From positions 39,001,120-39,065,119 of the forward strand of contig NC_084887.1 in the NCBI RefSeq assembly GCF_958979055.1: a stretch of DNA of 64,000 nucleotides, written 5' to 3'. Shown here piece by piece: positions 9,074 through 21,383 of this stretch. Below the pieces are notes generated by a model. That model had not been told where the DNA came from and searched no databases. It saw nothing but the letters and a program-made list of their open reading frames with translations. How positions within the stretch are numbered: the stretch's first letter is position 1; the number at the start of each line of letters is the position of its first letter. This DNA comes from Alnus glutinosa. Its lineage: Eukaryota; Streptophyta; Magnoliopsida; Fagales; Betulaceae. The position numbers and the translations under genes were made by a program.

Positions 9074-10633
9074 TTAAGCTGTGTTCGGGTCATTTAATAT
9101 AACAAACTTAACCACTTCCGGCAGTAGTGGGGAAAATAATGGACCTGCCTTGGAGTTGGAGTAGAAGCTCATCATTAAGTACGAGCACTATCGAGAGTCA
9201 ATTAAGAATAAGCTCAAAATGGTGGTCGAAACTCAAGAACCTTCAGGAACCGCGCGAGAGAGAGAGAGAGAGAGAAGGAGACGGAGAGAGGAAATGCTTT
9301 TGTGTGGGTGGGTATCGTGAGATAGAAAGAGAGAGAGGGGGAGAGGCAAAAGGCTTTGTGTGAATAAAGAAAATAAAGATGTAATTAGGAAAAAATAAAA
9401 TAAAATAAAGATGAAGGGACGAGTAAGGGTTTTTTTCTTTTTTTTTTTTTATTAAACAATATTTCAATTGTGATTGTTAATGTGATTTATTAGAGTTAGT
9501 GTTATACGAGTAGCATTTGGGTCAACCAACAAGGCTTATTTATTAAATGAGTTATTGAATCATATAATATCGTTCGCTTATTACAATTAGTCGTGTTAAC
9601 GTTGAGAGTCTGATTCACTTAATAAAATGGATCTTGTCACGATCTTTAACAGGTTAACCTCGTGAGTCGTTCACTTATTTTTGTAAATGTTTTTTACTTT
9701 TTGTTATTTGTTAATACTTTTGTTTTTCACCAAAAAAGTGCCTTAAAAAGTATTATCAAACAAGCCCTTATAAAAGTAGCATCTTAAATTGTTAGGTAAA
9801 CTGTGTTCAAAATGACAATTTGACATTTGACAATAACACCATTGTATACACAGGTGAATGGATCTTTGTGCTTTATAAGAGACTTGCTTGTTCTCTTTCT
9901 TAATTGGGCATTTCCCACCAGTAAATGCAACGTTGTACACTTTTATATTCCTGCTTTCCAATTCATCTCTTTAAATTATTATTATTTCCTTTGTTTTTTT
10001 TTTTTTTTTAAAAAAAGCAAAAAAAATCCACGTATAATGGGTTGGACAGTAAGAATACAGGAGTATACAACTTAGCATTTATCTATCCCACCACGCTATA
10101 TATCTTTATGTTTTCCATTTTGGTAAATACTTCCCTAGTAAAATAGCAAATCTGGTCTTTGCAAATTTGGCTTAACTACTGTAAAATAAAATAAAACTAC
10201 AAAAAAACTCTTGAAATTTTTTCAAGAGTTCAAATCGAATTCCATTATCTCTCTCTCTCTGCACGCACCAAATTCAGCACGATAAAACAATTAGCAAAAT
10301 GGGAGAAAAAGAAAAAAAAGACTGATGCTATTTAGAAAACTGCTATATAATTATCATACAACTTGATAATGAAGTAGTGAAAATTAGCTTTTAAATCAAC
10401 ACTTGTTAAAAAAATCAAGAGTTAATTTTTACTACCACATCATTCAAATTATATAGTAATTGTAGAACAGTTTATTAAATAGCATTACTCTAAAAAAAAA
10501 GAAAAAGCTTTCTAAAGATATGAATTGCAAAGGACTTCTTTTTCTTCTTGAGCAACTAAGGGATTGATATGAAAGAGAGAATACATCTTGTAGAGAAATG
10601 ATGTGGGAGATAAGAATTATCATTACCTCATTA
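9074..10633. other. Intergenic DNA without a recognisable gene
   Basis: AT-rich sequence with a GA microsatellite (about 9256-9275) and poly-A/T runs. A stretch near 9500-9660 looks like worn transposon DNA but cannot be classified. Short open frames here have no protein-like composition. Confidence 0.5.
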
Positions 10634-11546
10634 GGTATCGTTTGGTTCACGGAATAAATACCTGGAATAGAATGACTATTCATATGAAATAATCATTACT
10701 TTGTTTGATAGGAATATATTCTCTTACGAAGAGGAATACATATTCCTCTAAAAAATGAGAGGAATAGCTATTCCTAAAAGAATAGACTACATTTTCTAAA
10801 AAAAACCACTAATTATTTTTAATTTTCTCTCAATTTTTTTTTTTTTAAAGAAAAAAGAAAAAAACCCAACGTTAAAAGAACCTCAAAAACTTCAAGCTAA
10901 TTTTCAATTTCCTTAAAATATGCAATTCCTTCCCTTCCCTTTCCCCTCAATTTTTCTGCTAATCAAACATAACGCAATCCAAAACACAAATTCATAAAAA
11001 AATATTAGAGATACAGCTAACGCCAAATAATTCAAGCTAATTCTCAACTTCTATAGAAACCGCATGAGACTCAAAATGTCTCACGCCCTATGTACCTTTT
11101 CCTTCCCTTTGTCACAATTTTCTAAGGAACCAAACAGAATCCAACCAAAAACAACGACAAACATCACAAACAAAACAAACCCTAGAATATCAAATACATT
11201 CTTAATGTTCCATAAAAACCATATAATACTCAAAATATGAAATTCGATTCCGCACAATTCAATTACTAATATTCTCAGTAATAAAACACACAGAACTCAA
11301 ACAATGGCACTCACATCGGTTTTTTTTTTTTTTTTTTTTTTACTTTTTTTTTAAAAATAATAATAATAATCTGAGTTTTTTTTTTTTTTTTTTTAGTAAT
11401 TTTGATTGAATTCTAATTAAAGTATATGAGTTGTTACCAAACTAAAGAATAAGAATAACCATTCGATTCCATTTCACTCTCTTTTATTCCCGGTAATAAC
11501 TATTATATTTCTCAATGGAATACTCATTTCCAAACCAAACGAGGCC
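10634..11546. mobile_element. PIF/Harbinger-type non-autonomous element (copy 2)
   Basis: Left end GGTATCGTTTGGTTCACGGA and right end (inverted) GGCCTCGTTTGGTTTGGAAA, flanked by TTA at 10631-10633 and 11547-11549. The same GGAATAG/CTATTCC subterminal motifs occur as in copy 1, but the interior differs. No transposase is encoded. Confidence 0.85.
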
Positions 11547-11616
11547 TTAATAACTCTATAAATGGAATGCAAAACTTAATGATGGTTAAAACATACACTG
11601 AGCTGGAAAATCTAAA

Positions 11617-14310
11617 TTACAAGATTTGGTGTAGCTCAGAACGTTCTCCAGGTTGTATATGATCATCATGGTAGTGGCCGTCTTCTGTGTTTGCCATTAT
11701 AGGCAGAGAGGGGTATAACTCCGGAGAAGGGAATAACAATTTCAGACGGAAAGCATCAACTCCATTCAAGTAGTAGTGGAAGAGCCGTTTCGCCCGAATA
11801 AACCCTAATCGGCCATACAGGGCTAGTGCTCCTTTATTTGTGACTTCTGCTTCCAATGTTACCTTCACCAAAAAATTGGAAAAATGAAGAAGAATACAGA
11901 CATGAGCCAGGGTGTTCCCTTCTAACAATTGAAAGAAAATGACAAACCCAATAACATCATGGATCTTACAAAAAAAAATATATGCGATATGTTAGTGCAA
12001 AAGGAGGAAATATCAGCACTGGTAACTTCATGGCAGCAAGTCCATATCTCATGAACTAAGTCATTCAATTTATCGTTTGAATGGACCTGTGAACTTAAAT
12101 AGAATATTTAAGGAAACAATTAGAACATAGGGTCCATTCCAGGTTTTTTGATCTTATAATTTGTCCATAAATTTTCCATATTTCACTTCAGCCTAACTTT
12201 GGCAGCATAACTCAACCACGTGCTTCATATCCTTATTCGGCCAGTAGGTTATAACTGGTCTTTGAACGTCAAGTCGTGATGAGTCCTGAGTAACAAAAAC
12301 ATAGGGATAGTGGTGGCTTAGACTAAGATGGCAGCATATGCTTGCAGGTAAGTTCTTAGTTAATCTAATGTCTTTTTGGGCAACTGTATTAATCACTTGA
12401 ATATGAAAAAAAAATAAAAATAGAACGATCTTGGCCACAGATCATAATGCAAGACTAGATGGAACAATATATGATGTAAATTTAAACACATATCATACAA
12501 GATAATTGTAAATACATCCCATACAAAGAATAGTTAGATATTTACGGGTTTCAATGTTTTCATCAAAAAAATGTATGGGTTTAAATCATGAAGGGAACCA
12601 TAAAGGACTATATGCAATTCCACTCTGGTAATGATTGCTGGAACAGGTTGAAGAGCAAGGTTATCTTCAAGTACCAATTTGTTCCCATTAATAGATTACC
12701 AGAAAGATGAGGGATTGAGGAGGATCTTCTCCATATAAGTAGAGCAGGATGGCTAGGTGGAGTCGTCAATGAAATGCTATTTCAGATGTATATACTGATC
12801 AATAAAAAAGCAAAAGAAGACCAGACACCATAAGGCAATATGATGTAGGAGTAAGGCAAAATAATGCTCTACTATTTTTTTAAAATCAGTCAGTTACTCC
12901 ATAATATTCATCAGCTTCAGAAATTCGATAATGGGGGACTAATTTGGAAATAAAATAATAAACACACAAGGATAACCTTAGAATCCATGCTGACATACCT
13001 CCTCACAGCCCGATTCCATCATCACTTTGATAGATCTGCTAACAAGTTCCGTAGCTGCAATATGAGGAAATCTCAACCTAAATATTTTTTTTTGTTTTTT
13101 TTTTTTGATAAGTAATGATAGAACATAAAGAAATCTCAACCTAAATATTAACATAACACACAATTGTATAGCCAATAAGATGTAGGTAAGCAAGGTTTTA
13201 GAGAGAGTCTATATCATAAATTACACATTACTGCATAGAGAGTAGAAGAAACTAGTAGCCTCTATTTTGTATCACAGACCATCATTTTCTATTACAACAA
13301 CCATTCTCATCCCCATCAATTAACAAAAGAATTGAAAAAGCTCTAATTGTGTTGCTTAAGTCATATAGGAATTCTTGAATCCAAGAGTTGTGAATAACAA
13401 GTTCTTCATTACTTAGAATAGGATAACAATTTATAGAAAAGAATAACAACTTAGAATAACAAAACAGATTATATTTTTCAAGAAGTGCAAACCCGTATGG
13501 GTCTCATTGTGTGTCTGATCAATTGGATCGTACTTTGTAGATTTCAAGCATCTCAGCAACTTGAATATAAATATACATGCATATTCACCAAACAATCATT
13601 ACATGTATGTCAAGCATATGGACATCTCATTCCTCATTATGCCTCCTCCTTACAAGCCCACCTTAAGCTCCCATAAATCATAAGAACGGGTATAAGCTGA
13701 AAAGCGTATCAAAGAGTTCGATACATACATAATCACACTTCAACCATAAATCAAACAGCCTAAAAAGTTTTAAGTGCCACACAACATGAGAAATTTCAGA
13801 TAAGTTGCAAATTAATCAAGGTTGTTAAATCAAACTGAAAATCATCAATGCCACGGATTAGGAAATTACCAATGCCTCTGCCTCTATAGGGCTTGATGAC
13901 AACCAGCATAGCAATGTATCCTCTGAACGTATTCCGATGCTGACCCATCTTACACACTACCGTCCCCACACACTTCCCTTTGTGAAAAGCCTAAACCCAC
14001 ATAAAGAAAACCAAACCCACACACACACACACAAAAGAAGAAAAAAGAATAAGTTAGAATGAAAAATTTTGGGTTTTGAAAGAAACCCAAGAAAAGTTGG
14101 AGCAATGGGTACCAGGAAAGAGAGTTGGGGCCAGAGATAGACGAAGTAACGGTAGGTAAATATGGAGTATGGCTCACTGAGTTCTTGGTCGACAAGGGAC
14201 ATGATAAGGGGTAGGTGGTGTTCACCCCCATAGCTCGCGTACTCTATCTCCGATGCCTCGATTTCTGCTTTCCCTGTTTCTTCCTCTTCTTCTTCTTTCT
14301 TCCTTTCCAT
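11617..14310 (-). CDS. NAA30: N-alpha-acetyltransferase 30, catalytic subunit of NatC
   Basis: Four exons on the minus strand: 14310-14113, 13990-13870, 13054-12999, 11862-11617, all with GT-AG introns and matching phases, giving 206 residues. The protein acetylates N-termini beginning Met followed by a bulky hydrophobic residue, as part of cytosolic NatC. Recognisable parts are [19 protein letters not shown] (exon 1), [20 protein letters not shown] (the core beta strand and acetyl-CoA loop of the GNAT fold, exon 2), [11 protein letters not shown] (exon 3) and [20 protein letters not shown] with [17 protein letters not shown] (exon 4). The N-terminus is a glutamate run. After KLLFP the protein carries a ~35-residue tail that is variable in this family. 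Length is slightly above the ~190 of Arabidopsis. The start is the only ATG in frame before the conserved region. Confidence 0.93.
13087..13130 (-). mobile_element. 5'-truncated retroposon fragment in a NAA30 intron
   Basis: A 44-bp insert consists of poly-T followed by GATAAGTAATGATAGAACAT. It is flanked by an exact 19-bp duplication AAATCTCAACCTAAATATT (13068-13086 and 13131-13149). On the minus strand the insert ends TTACTTATCA then poly-A. A poly-A tail with a long target duplication is the mark of LINE-driven retroposition. The insert at 27977-28080 has the same tail. Confidence 0.8.
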
Positions 14311-14636
14311 TCTCCCCTCTCAGTCTCTCCCTCTCTCCCTCTCTCTCTGAGTCCCTATGTTTCGTGTGTTGGGGTCTGCGAAGGGTTTTGGAGAGCTGGG
14401 CTTGCGTTTTTTTTTTTGTTTTTTTTTTGTGAAGCCAGAGCTGGGCTTGCTGTGAGAAAGGAGAATGAAGTGGGCTTATAAAGTTAATATTCGATCGCTA
14501 TTAATTTATTATAACTTCGATACAATAATAATTTTAAAATTCATTTTATTTTTTAAAGAATAAAAGAGGGATATATGAAAAATTTATAGCATTACTCGTC
14601 TTTGCATGTTTATGGGAGTAATGCTAACATAGCTTT

Positions 14637-14953
14637 GGGGTCTGTTTGACTTTGCAATTTCAAAAAGTGAGATTTAAAATAACGATTTTAAAATGTGCGA
14701 TTTAAAAAAAAATAATTTTTAAAAACGCAATTAAGCGTTTGGCAAAATCGCAGTTTAACCTTTAAAATCATAAATTAGCCTTTAAAATTTTGCGTTTTCA
14801 AAAAAACACCATCTTACCTGCGATTTGAAAAAGCAGACTTTTTACGTTTTCAAATCACAATTTTTAAAAACGCAGTTATCAAACGGTTTATATTCTGTGA
14901 TTTGGTTTAAAATCGCACTTATTGTCTACGAAATCACAATCTCAAATGCACCC
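14637..14953. repeat. MITE-like inverted-repeat element
   Basis: The left end GGGGTCTGTTTGACTTTGCA and inverted right end GGGTGCATTTGAGATTGTGA are related. The interior repeats motifs such as GCGATTT, TTTTAAAAACGCA and AAATCGCA on both strands. It lies upstream of NAA30. No convincing target duplication was found. Confidence 0.5.
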
Positions 14954-16515
14954 TTAAAAAGATTAAAAAAAAAAATGATAAAATAATGATATGTAATATT
15001 ACTCTATGATATGTCAATATTGCATGTAATGACTCCATCAATTCTCGTGTAATTGAATACATGTGAAAAGTTTATGAATGACATTTGATATATATATTAC
15101 GGTTATGCAAAGCTGACAGTGCCGAATTAGGAATTGAAAATGCGTGACACCCTAAATTATATCATGTGTACACGCTAATAGGAATAGGGCACAAATCAAA
15201 CCCCAATTAATAAATGTTACAGTAAAATACCATTGAATTTTGAATAAATTAATATATATTAATGATAATTTTTACTGCTGTTAATAAAATAAACACTTAA
15301 AATTACATGCAGTATTTTTCAACTCCAATTTAAATTCTCGGATTTATTAGCAAGGGGGTTCGTATGTGTTTTTTTTTTTTTTTTTTGACATGTAATTGAA
15401 AGAACATTGATGAGCGACAAAGTTGTAGCTTCCCAATAAGTCCCTAAACTTAGGAAGTCTGTAGATGGTTAATTTCCCCTAGACCTAGAGAGTAGAGAAA
15501 GGGATATCATGAAAAATTGAAGAAATAACCAAAAGAGAAGGAGATGGAGACAGGGATCCAAGCATGCACCGACATGGACGACCGAGACCAACTGATATGA
15601 TATTATTAATTTAGCTGTCTACTCACGAATGCCTTTGCTGCTCAATCAACCTCTGCCGTCCACATGCCAAGATCCAAATTTCTTCTTCTATATACATTTT
15701 TTATATTATTTAATGACTTGGGGTACCTCCTTTTTCTTTTCTTTTTTTTTAAAAAAATTCGAAAAAAAAGAAAATGAGATGAATTCACAACACATCGGGA
15801 TACCTCATCTTGTGTAATTAAAGAGCTTCGTATGTATGTAGGTATTGTATACGTCAATCATTCCTATAAATATTGCAGAAAAGCTTGCGAGATCGGAATT
15901 GATTGCAATATTTTTTTATTTTTTTTTCGTTTATAGCCTATTTAGTATTGTAATTAAATGTGAGTGATTTATGATGAAGTATGGGCATTTGCTTGGGATC
16001 ATGATCGTCTACAAAGACTATAATTATTTGTTCGAATTTGAAAAAATTTGGGCAAGTAATTATAAGAGATCATTTATAAAACCCATATATATAACTGGAT
16101 AAGTTGTTGGACAGTCTAATTTTTATTTGGTCAGATGGGTCCCATAAGTATCTTCTTACAATCATCTGTCCAAATTCTCTTAAATTTGAACAAATAATTA
16201 TAGACAATCTTAATTCATTTGCTTGAGCATATAAGCTTCCCCGAAAACTTTTCTTAATTGCCTGTCCAATTACACATGACAAACAAGTGTAAGATCCCCA
16301 ATTACATTCTATCCCAGTCCAAATCTTGCAACATTTGCTCCTTATTTATGATTTACAAGGTGTTTATAATTAATGAACCTAGCATGAAAATTATAAATTT
16401 TTTGGATCATATTGCCATGAACTGTAATTACATTGACATTGTGAGTTTCAAATTGCAATATTTCCACGTGGAATAATTGTAAAATAGCGCGTACGCTCAG
16501 CCTAATGAAAGAAAT
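14954..16515. other. Intergenic DNA
   Basis: AT-rich sequence with several poly-T runs (for example 15370-15387). Small open frames exist but none looks like a protein. No structured element was recognised. Confidence 0.5.
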
Positions 16516-16516
16516 A

Positions 16517-16680
16517 TGAGTAATTTTATATGTATATTAAGTGTCTATTAAAAAATGAAGTAACTTTTAAAATTACAATTTGATCAAAATTATCATTTGT
16601 TCAATCACACGCCCAATAATAATTTTAAAAGCCACTTCATTTTTTGTTGGACATTTGATGAAGTACATGTAAAGGTCTAG
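16517..16680. repeat. Degenerate inverted repeat
   Basis: The left arm ATGTATATTAAGTGTCTATT..AAAAAATGAAGTAACTTTT pairs with the inverted right arm ATGTACTTCATCAAATGTCC..AAAAAATGAAGTGGCTTTT. Arms of about 60 bp with roughly one mismatch in four suggest an old MITE. Borders are approximate. Confidence 0.4.
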
Positions 16681-17147
16681 AAGTATGTATGGAGGCCCTT
16701 GGCAATGAAGTCCCACATTAAAGGTCTAGAAGTGGCAGTGTAGCCTTCCTAAACTACACTGTCTCGTAGACAATCTTTTCCCTCATTTGCAAAAATCTAA
16801 ATATTTCCACTTGATCTTGCTGGCACCTCCAAGAGACAAATAAAACCTGACTTTAACGTGCAGCAAGGAAAACCCTACAAGCAACTATATATTTTGTCTT
16901 CTCCTTTTTCTTCATCTCCTATTTTCTTTCACTTTTCTTTTTCAATTCTTCCTAAACATGATCACCAACAACAGTCTTTTCTGTTCTTTTTCTTGATTTT
17001 ATTGATCTTCATCATAAGCTTTAGATCTGCATTTTGATACGGTTTCAAGCCATATATAGTTAATTGGCAGAAACTAATCAATCAGCTTGGAGCCCAAAAC
17101 TAAGCCAGACAGAGGTTAACAAGGCAAGGTCAAGGTGGATCGAAGGC

Positions 17148-18526
17148 ATGGCAAGAGATCGATCTCTTCCTTCTGATGTATTAGAAGAGAAGAAGGAAGG
17201 TCATCTCTTCTCTGTATATTCATCATCCGGAGATATCTCAGGCGCCATAGTTCCTGCAGCCTTTGCGCATGTTATTGGCACTGGGGACAGCAGCCCAGCG
17301 CAGGTGCAAGCTGGGTCAGTGTCGACCATGACGGAGCCTGCCTCATCTAAACCTATTCATAGTCAATTACGTGAGTTAATATTATCTTCCTAACTTTATA
17401 CTGCACGTAATCAAATTATTTTTTTCTCTAATTAAGCATGACTGCTATATATATCTTATATATAATATATATAATCTCTCATGCCTTCAACATTGATTGT
17501 AGTCATGGGATCGACTCTTGGTTTTGGCTGATCGAAGCCGTTAAAATATTTAATATGATTAAATGATTAAATTTATTTATTTCTATTAGTTTAAACATTT
17601 AGGATAAGCATGGTATTAGAATAGAAATTTCAATCTAACAGGTAAGCAACTTAATTAGTTACCATTAGCCCGCCTAATTATTCCAACGCCAAATATTCTA
17701 TTTATGTTAATTTCTCAGAAATCAAGATGAATTTTCCTTTTTGGGAAATATTTTAAGATAGATATATATATATATCTATATAAATGCCTCAATATCATCC
17801 ATATATGCAAATTTGCACACTTTCTAGTAAGATATCATTAGGAGATTGAACACATGACTGCAATCTCTCTACTGGCCCCTACCAAAAATTTTATGCAGAC
17901 CCCATAATTTGACTGTTGGTCGTGACACACAATGTGTTAAACTTGACTAAACAAATTAAGGCCTTTTTGTAGGGAACGTAAGAAGGCATTATAGAGGCGT
18001 TAGGCAGAGACCATGGGGCAAGTGGGCAGCTGAAATCCGTGATCCAAAAAAGGCAGCCCGAGTTTGGCTGGGAACATTCGAGACGGCTGAGGCTGCAGCT
18101 GCCGCTTATGATGCAGCAGCTTTAGAAATCAAGGGCACAAAAGCTAAACTCAACTTTCCTGAACGCATTCAAGGTTCACCCATTGTGCCGCCGAGTTTTT
18201 CCAACAACTCACAGTCTCCTGGCGCTCCTGATCCTCATTCTCCGCCACCCCCACCACTTCTTGATAATCATCCTTTGCCAACTGAAGCAATATTCCCAAA
18301 CCTTTTACAATATGCACAGCTCCTTTATAGTAGTGATGATAACGAGTTACGCTATGCTGTCTCGGGTCTTCATGACGACCATGGACGTTTAAATATGTCT
18401 TCATCAACTTCTTCTTCTTCAGTATGCCAAGTACAACCAGAAAATATTCTAAACTCACAGATGGGAAACTACTCCTCGAGCTCTCATTTCTCCCAACAGG
18501 GGAGGGATTCTGAAAATAATAAATAG
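17148..18526 (+). CDS. ERF113: AP2/ERF transcription factor, ERF113/RAP2.6L-like
   Basis: Two exons, 17148-17370 and 17973-18526, joined by a phase-1 GT-AG intron that completes an Arg codon; 258 residues from the ATG at 17148. Exon 2 begins with a single complete AP2 domain (residues ~80-137): [20 protein letters not shown], then [20 protein letters not shown] and [12 protein letters not shown]. Ala and Asp at the ERF-type positions point to GCC-box binding. Family group X is supported by the RRHYRG lead-in and by [11 protein letters not shown], as in RAP2.6L, which acts in wound, stress and regeneration responses. A Ser-rich tail follows. The start is uncertain: the frame stays open 84 bases further up to a TAA at 17061-17063 without another ATG, while a splice-like TTGGCAG ends at 17070. 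An upstream exon is therefore possible. Confidence 0.85.
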
Positions 18527-18823
18527 CAAGCTTTATAGGCTATACCTTCAATTCGGACAATTATTCATATTCAGAGATCGAGGGAACAATTTTTCTGCAT
18601 TTTTAAAAAGTAATAAGGATGTAATATGGTTGCATGTGAGGGAAGTCTGCATATATATATATATATATATATGTATTGGATTTGTTTCTGAATGGATATT
18701 ATTCTAATTTCTAATTTGGGCGGAGGCTTTGTTGAATTGAATAAGGATTAATTTGCATCAATTAGTTTGCAAGAGCACGTCTCTTTTACTTTTTATGCCG
18801 CTTCTGGTTGTTGATATTTGACA
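18527..18823. other. 3' flank of the ERF gene
   Basis: Probable 3' untranslated region and downstream DNA with a (TA)n run near 18650-18672. Nothing else was recognised. Confidence 0.5.
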
Positions 18824-18832
18824 AATATATTA

Positions 18833-19014
18833 GAGAAATGCTACGTATCATCCCCTTGTCCTCTTTTTGTCCTCCCAAAATTGATGTGGCTCTTAAAATC
18901 ATCATTGAATTTATGATAGATCACTATTAGATTTTGATCCAATGATAATTTTAAGAGTCACATCAATTTTAGGAGGATAAAAGGAGGACAAGGGGATGAT
19001 GTGTAGCATTACTC
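18833..19014. mobile_element. Mutator-type MITE with 9-bp target duplication
   Basis: A 182-bp element that is almost all inverted repeat: GAGAAATGCTACGTATCATC at the left, GAGTAATGCTACACATCATC inverted at the right, with arms of about 70 bp (CCCCTTGTCCTC.., AAAATTGATGTGRCTCTTAA). Exact 9-bp duplications AATATATTA flank it (18824-18832 and 19015-19023). Ends starting with G, long arms and a 9-bp duplication fit Mutator-like transposons. No coding capacity. Confidence 0.85.
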
Positions 19015-19023
19015 AATATATTA

Positions 19024-20113
19024 ATAATCTGTCCATAGCGACAATGGTACGGTAATGGCATATTTTAGTAAACGTAAGCTACTGTTGAAATAGTGGTATA
19101 TATGGCGTACGTGTAGCTATACCATATGCAAAAATTAAAGTAAAACCGGCCATGACCATCCAACTTCAATTAATATATATATATTGGCCGTGGTTTCAAT
19201 TAGGCACATCATAATTATATAGGGTTATATATATTCATGAAATAAACGTTGGTCCAACTTCTAGTCCTAATGCATCCAATTAAATTAAAGTATAATTTAT
19301 GAACCCAGTAGTGGTTAGTCAATGTTATAGTTTCCTGACTTAAAAGGTTGAGATTCTTGTTATTAGACTGTGATTAATTTTTTTTTTTTTTGAAGTGAGA
19401 TTGTCATTAATTTTTACAGAAAATTTGACAGCTTTAGTGAAATGATTGTAAAGCCCACCGATCATGAGTAAGCTTTACATCGTACATCGTTCTACTCTTT
19501 TAAACTATCTGATTTTTTTTATTTTTTTTTTATGAAATTCGAATAACTTAATAATAAGAATTCTCGTTATCCTTTAACGGCCACCCAGAAATTTTATTCT
19601 AACAAATTAAGTTGCTTAGAGCCTTGGACAACTTATCAGCTTCCCAATTTTTTTTTTATTTTTAGAAAAAAGAAATTGATGGACAAACTGAAGAGTAAGG
19701 AATGATCATAGTAAAAGTGAAAAAAGAATAAACAGGGATGGGAAAGAGCTAGAGAGTGCTATTAATATATACAATTTTTTACTGTGGGTGTGAGCAGATA
19801 GAGGACGTGACAGCGTCTTCTTGTATTTTGGGCGCCATTCAAGCGTGCAGCGTGGGATGCGTATATAGGCGGTAGGTAGGACCTAGGGGCCAGGGCTAGT
19901 TGCCATTGCGCACTTCCTTGAAAGCAGAAAATTCTGCTTTGTGTGGTACGTCAATATTTGCGGCTATTGCTCCGATTCGGTTTCATGCACCTGGAAGTAA
20001 TCAGTCTCAACTCTCAAGTAAAAGCACAAACCATTCAAGCAGTAATAATGAATTATCAATTAGCCGTTTACTTTTGTAACTCACTGCCCCAACATATATA
20101 TATATATATATAT
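19024..20113. other. Intergenic DNA
   Basis: AT-rich DNA with poly-T runs (19379-19391, 19513-19531) and a (TA)n microsatellite at about 20096-20119. No gene recognised. Confidence 0.5.
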
Positions 20114-20122
20114 ATATATCAA

Positions 20123-20731
20123 GAGGGCTGCTACAGGTACCAAAAAAAAAAAAAAACTTATCAACAAATTTATAAACCGACGATGAGCTTTATATGAGGT
20201 TTTACGTCAGTTTAATGTAAAAATAGTTAAAAAAAAAAAAAAAAAAACTTATATAGACAGGACAAAAATACCCTAGCTTCTCATTCTGGTTGAATTCAAA
20301 CACCGCCGAAAATTCAAGACACTGGCCAACCACGACCTCAACCAGCCCAATGGAAGCCCGACCAGTAGATCCGCCCGGCGAGGACGAAGTAAGGGAATAG
20401 CGGCCACAGGGGTGAGTTTCTGGCTTGATCTGGGTTCGGGAATGGATTGTCGGCTAGATCTAGGTTCATGAAGGATGATGGATTCTTGGTCGGATCCCCG
20501 GCCGCCAGTGAGATCTAGCGAGCGTGGGTATCCCGGTAGGAGATTCGGCCGGATCTTAGATCGGGCCGATTGTGGGTTTCAGCCGGATCCGGTCAGATAT
20601 CTGGCCGGTCGGCGAGAGGTGAGAGTGCCGGAGAAATATTTTGGACTGATGAAGGGAATGGCATTTTCATCTTTGTATAACATGCCATGTCAATTTGTAA
20701 ACCTCTCTTTATAAAAGTAAGTACTTCTAAC
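20123..20731. mobile_element. Candidate Mutator-like element with a GC-rich interior (Pack-MULE-like)
   Basis: The left ~70 bp (GAGGGCTGCTACAGGTACC.. TTTATAAACCGACGATGAGC) resembles the inverted right ~60 bp (GTTAGAAGTACTTAC.. GGTTTACAAATTGACATGGC). Both sides are flanked by ATATATCAA (20114-20122 and 20732-20740), a 9-bp duplication. The interior, about 20285-20640, is much richer in G and C than its surroundings, with repeated GATCTGGGTTCG, GGCCGGATC and GCCGGATCC motifs. Non-autonomous Mutator elements often carry such captured DNA. The 79-codon open frame at 20475-20714 shows no recognised domain. Confidence 0.5.
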
Positions 20732-20740
20732 ATATATCAA

Positions 20741-21329
20741 AGATTTGCTCTTTTTTGAAGAGCAAGATCTCATCTAACAGGCATTCTTCCCTTTAAGCTG
20801 GCAAAGAAACCTGCAATTGAGTTTGCTTCCTATTGTTAGAATATACTTGCCTTGCTTTGATATGACGAGGATTTGATATTGTTGAGATTTCGATCTTGTC
20901 ATTCATGATATACGTACGTGCTGATTAATTTTCGTATAGTTTAATATATATTTAGTATTAATTGTTGATTTTATTCTTATGATTGATCTCATTCTACTGT
21001 AAACATGACTAATTTATACATATAGTTTGAGGCCCCTCACTCATGCACACAGGAGTCACATGTCACAACAAAATTACTTAGCAAAACCAACAAAGAAGAA
21101 AACATGCAAAATGGAGCAATGAATATTATAAATCATTTGGAACATGCCACATATCAAATAAAAGTGCATTTGTAATTAATACTATAAACCTGGCCTATTA
21201 ATCAAACATTTCATCATATCACTTTGATATATTATTTTGTTTGATACTTAATAATTAAGGGCTGAATTGGTCTAAATATGCAAGATCATCCAACCAACTA
21301 TTTTTTTTTTTTTTTATCTTCTTGTGATA

Positions 21330-21383
<54 letters not shown>

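Noticed and set aside
16672-16732. Direct repeat AAAGGTCTAGAAGT spaced 48 bp as a target duplication
   Set aside because: The segment between has no transposon end or tail; more likely a simple local duplication.
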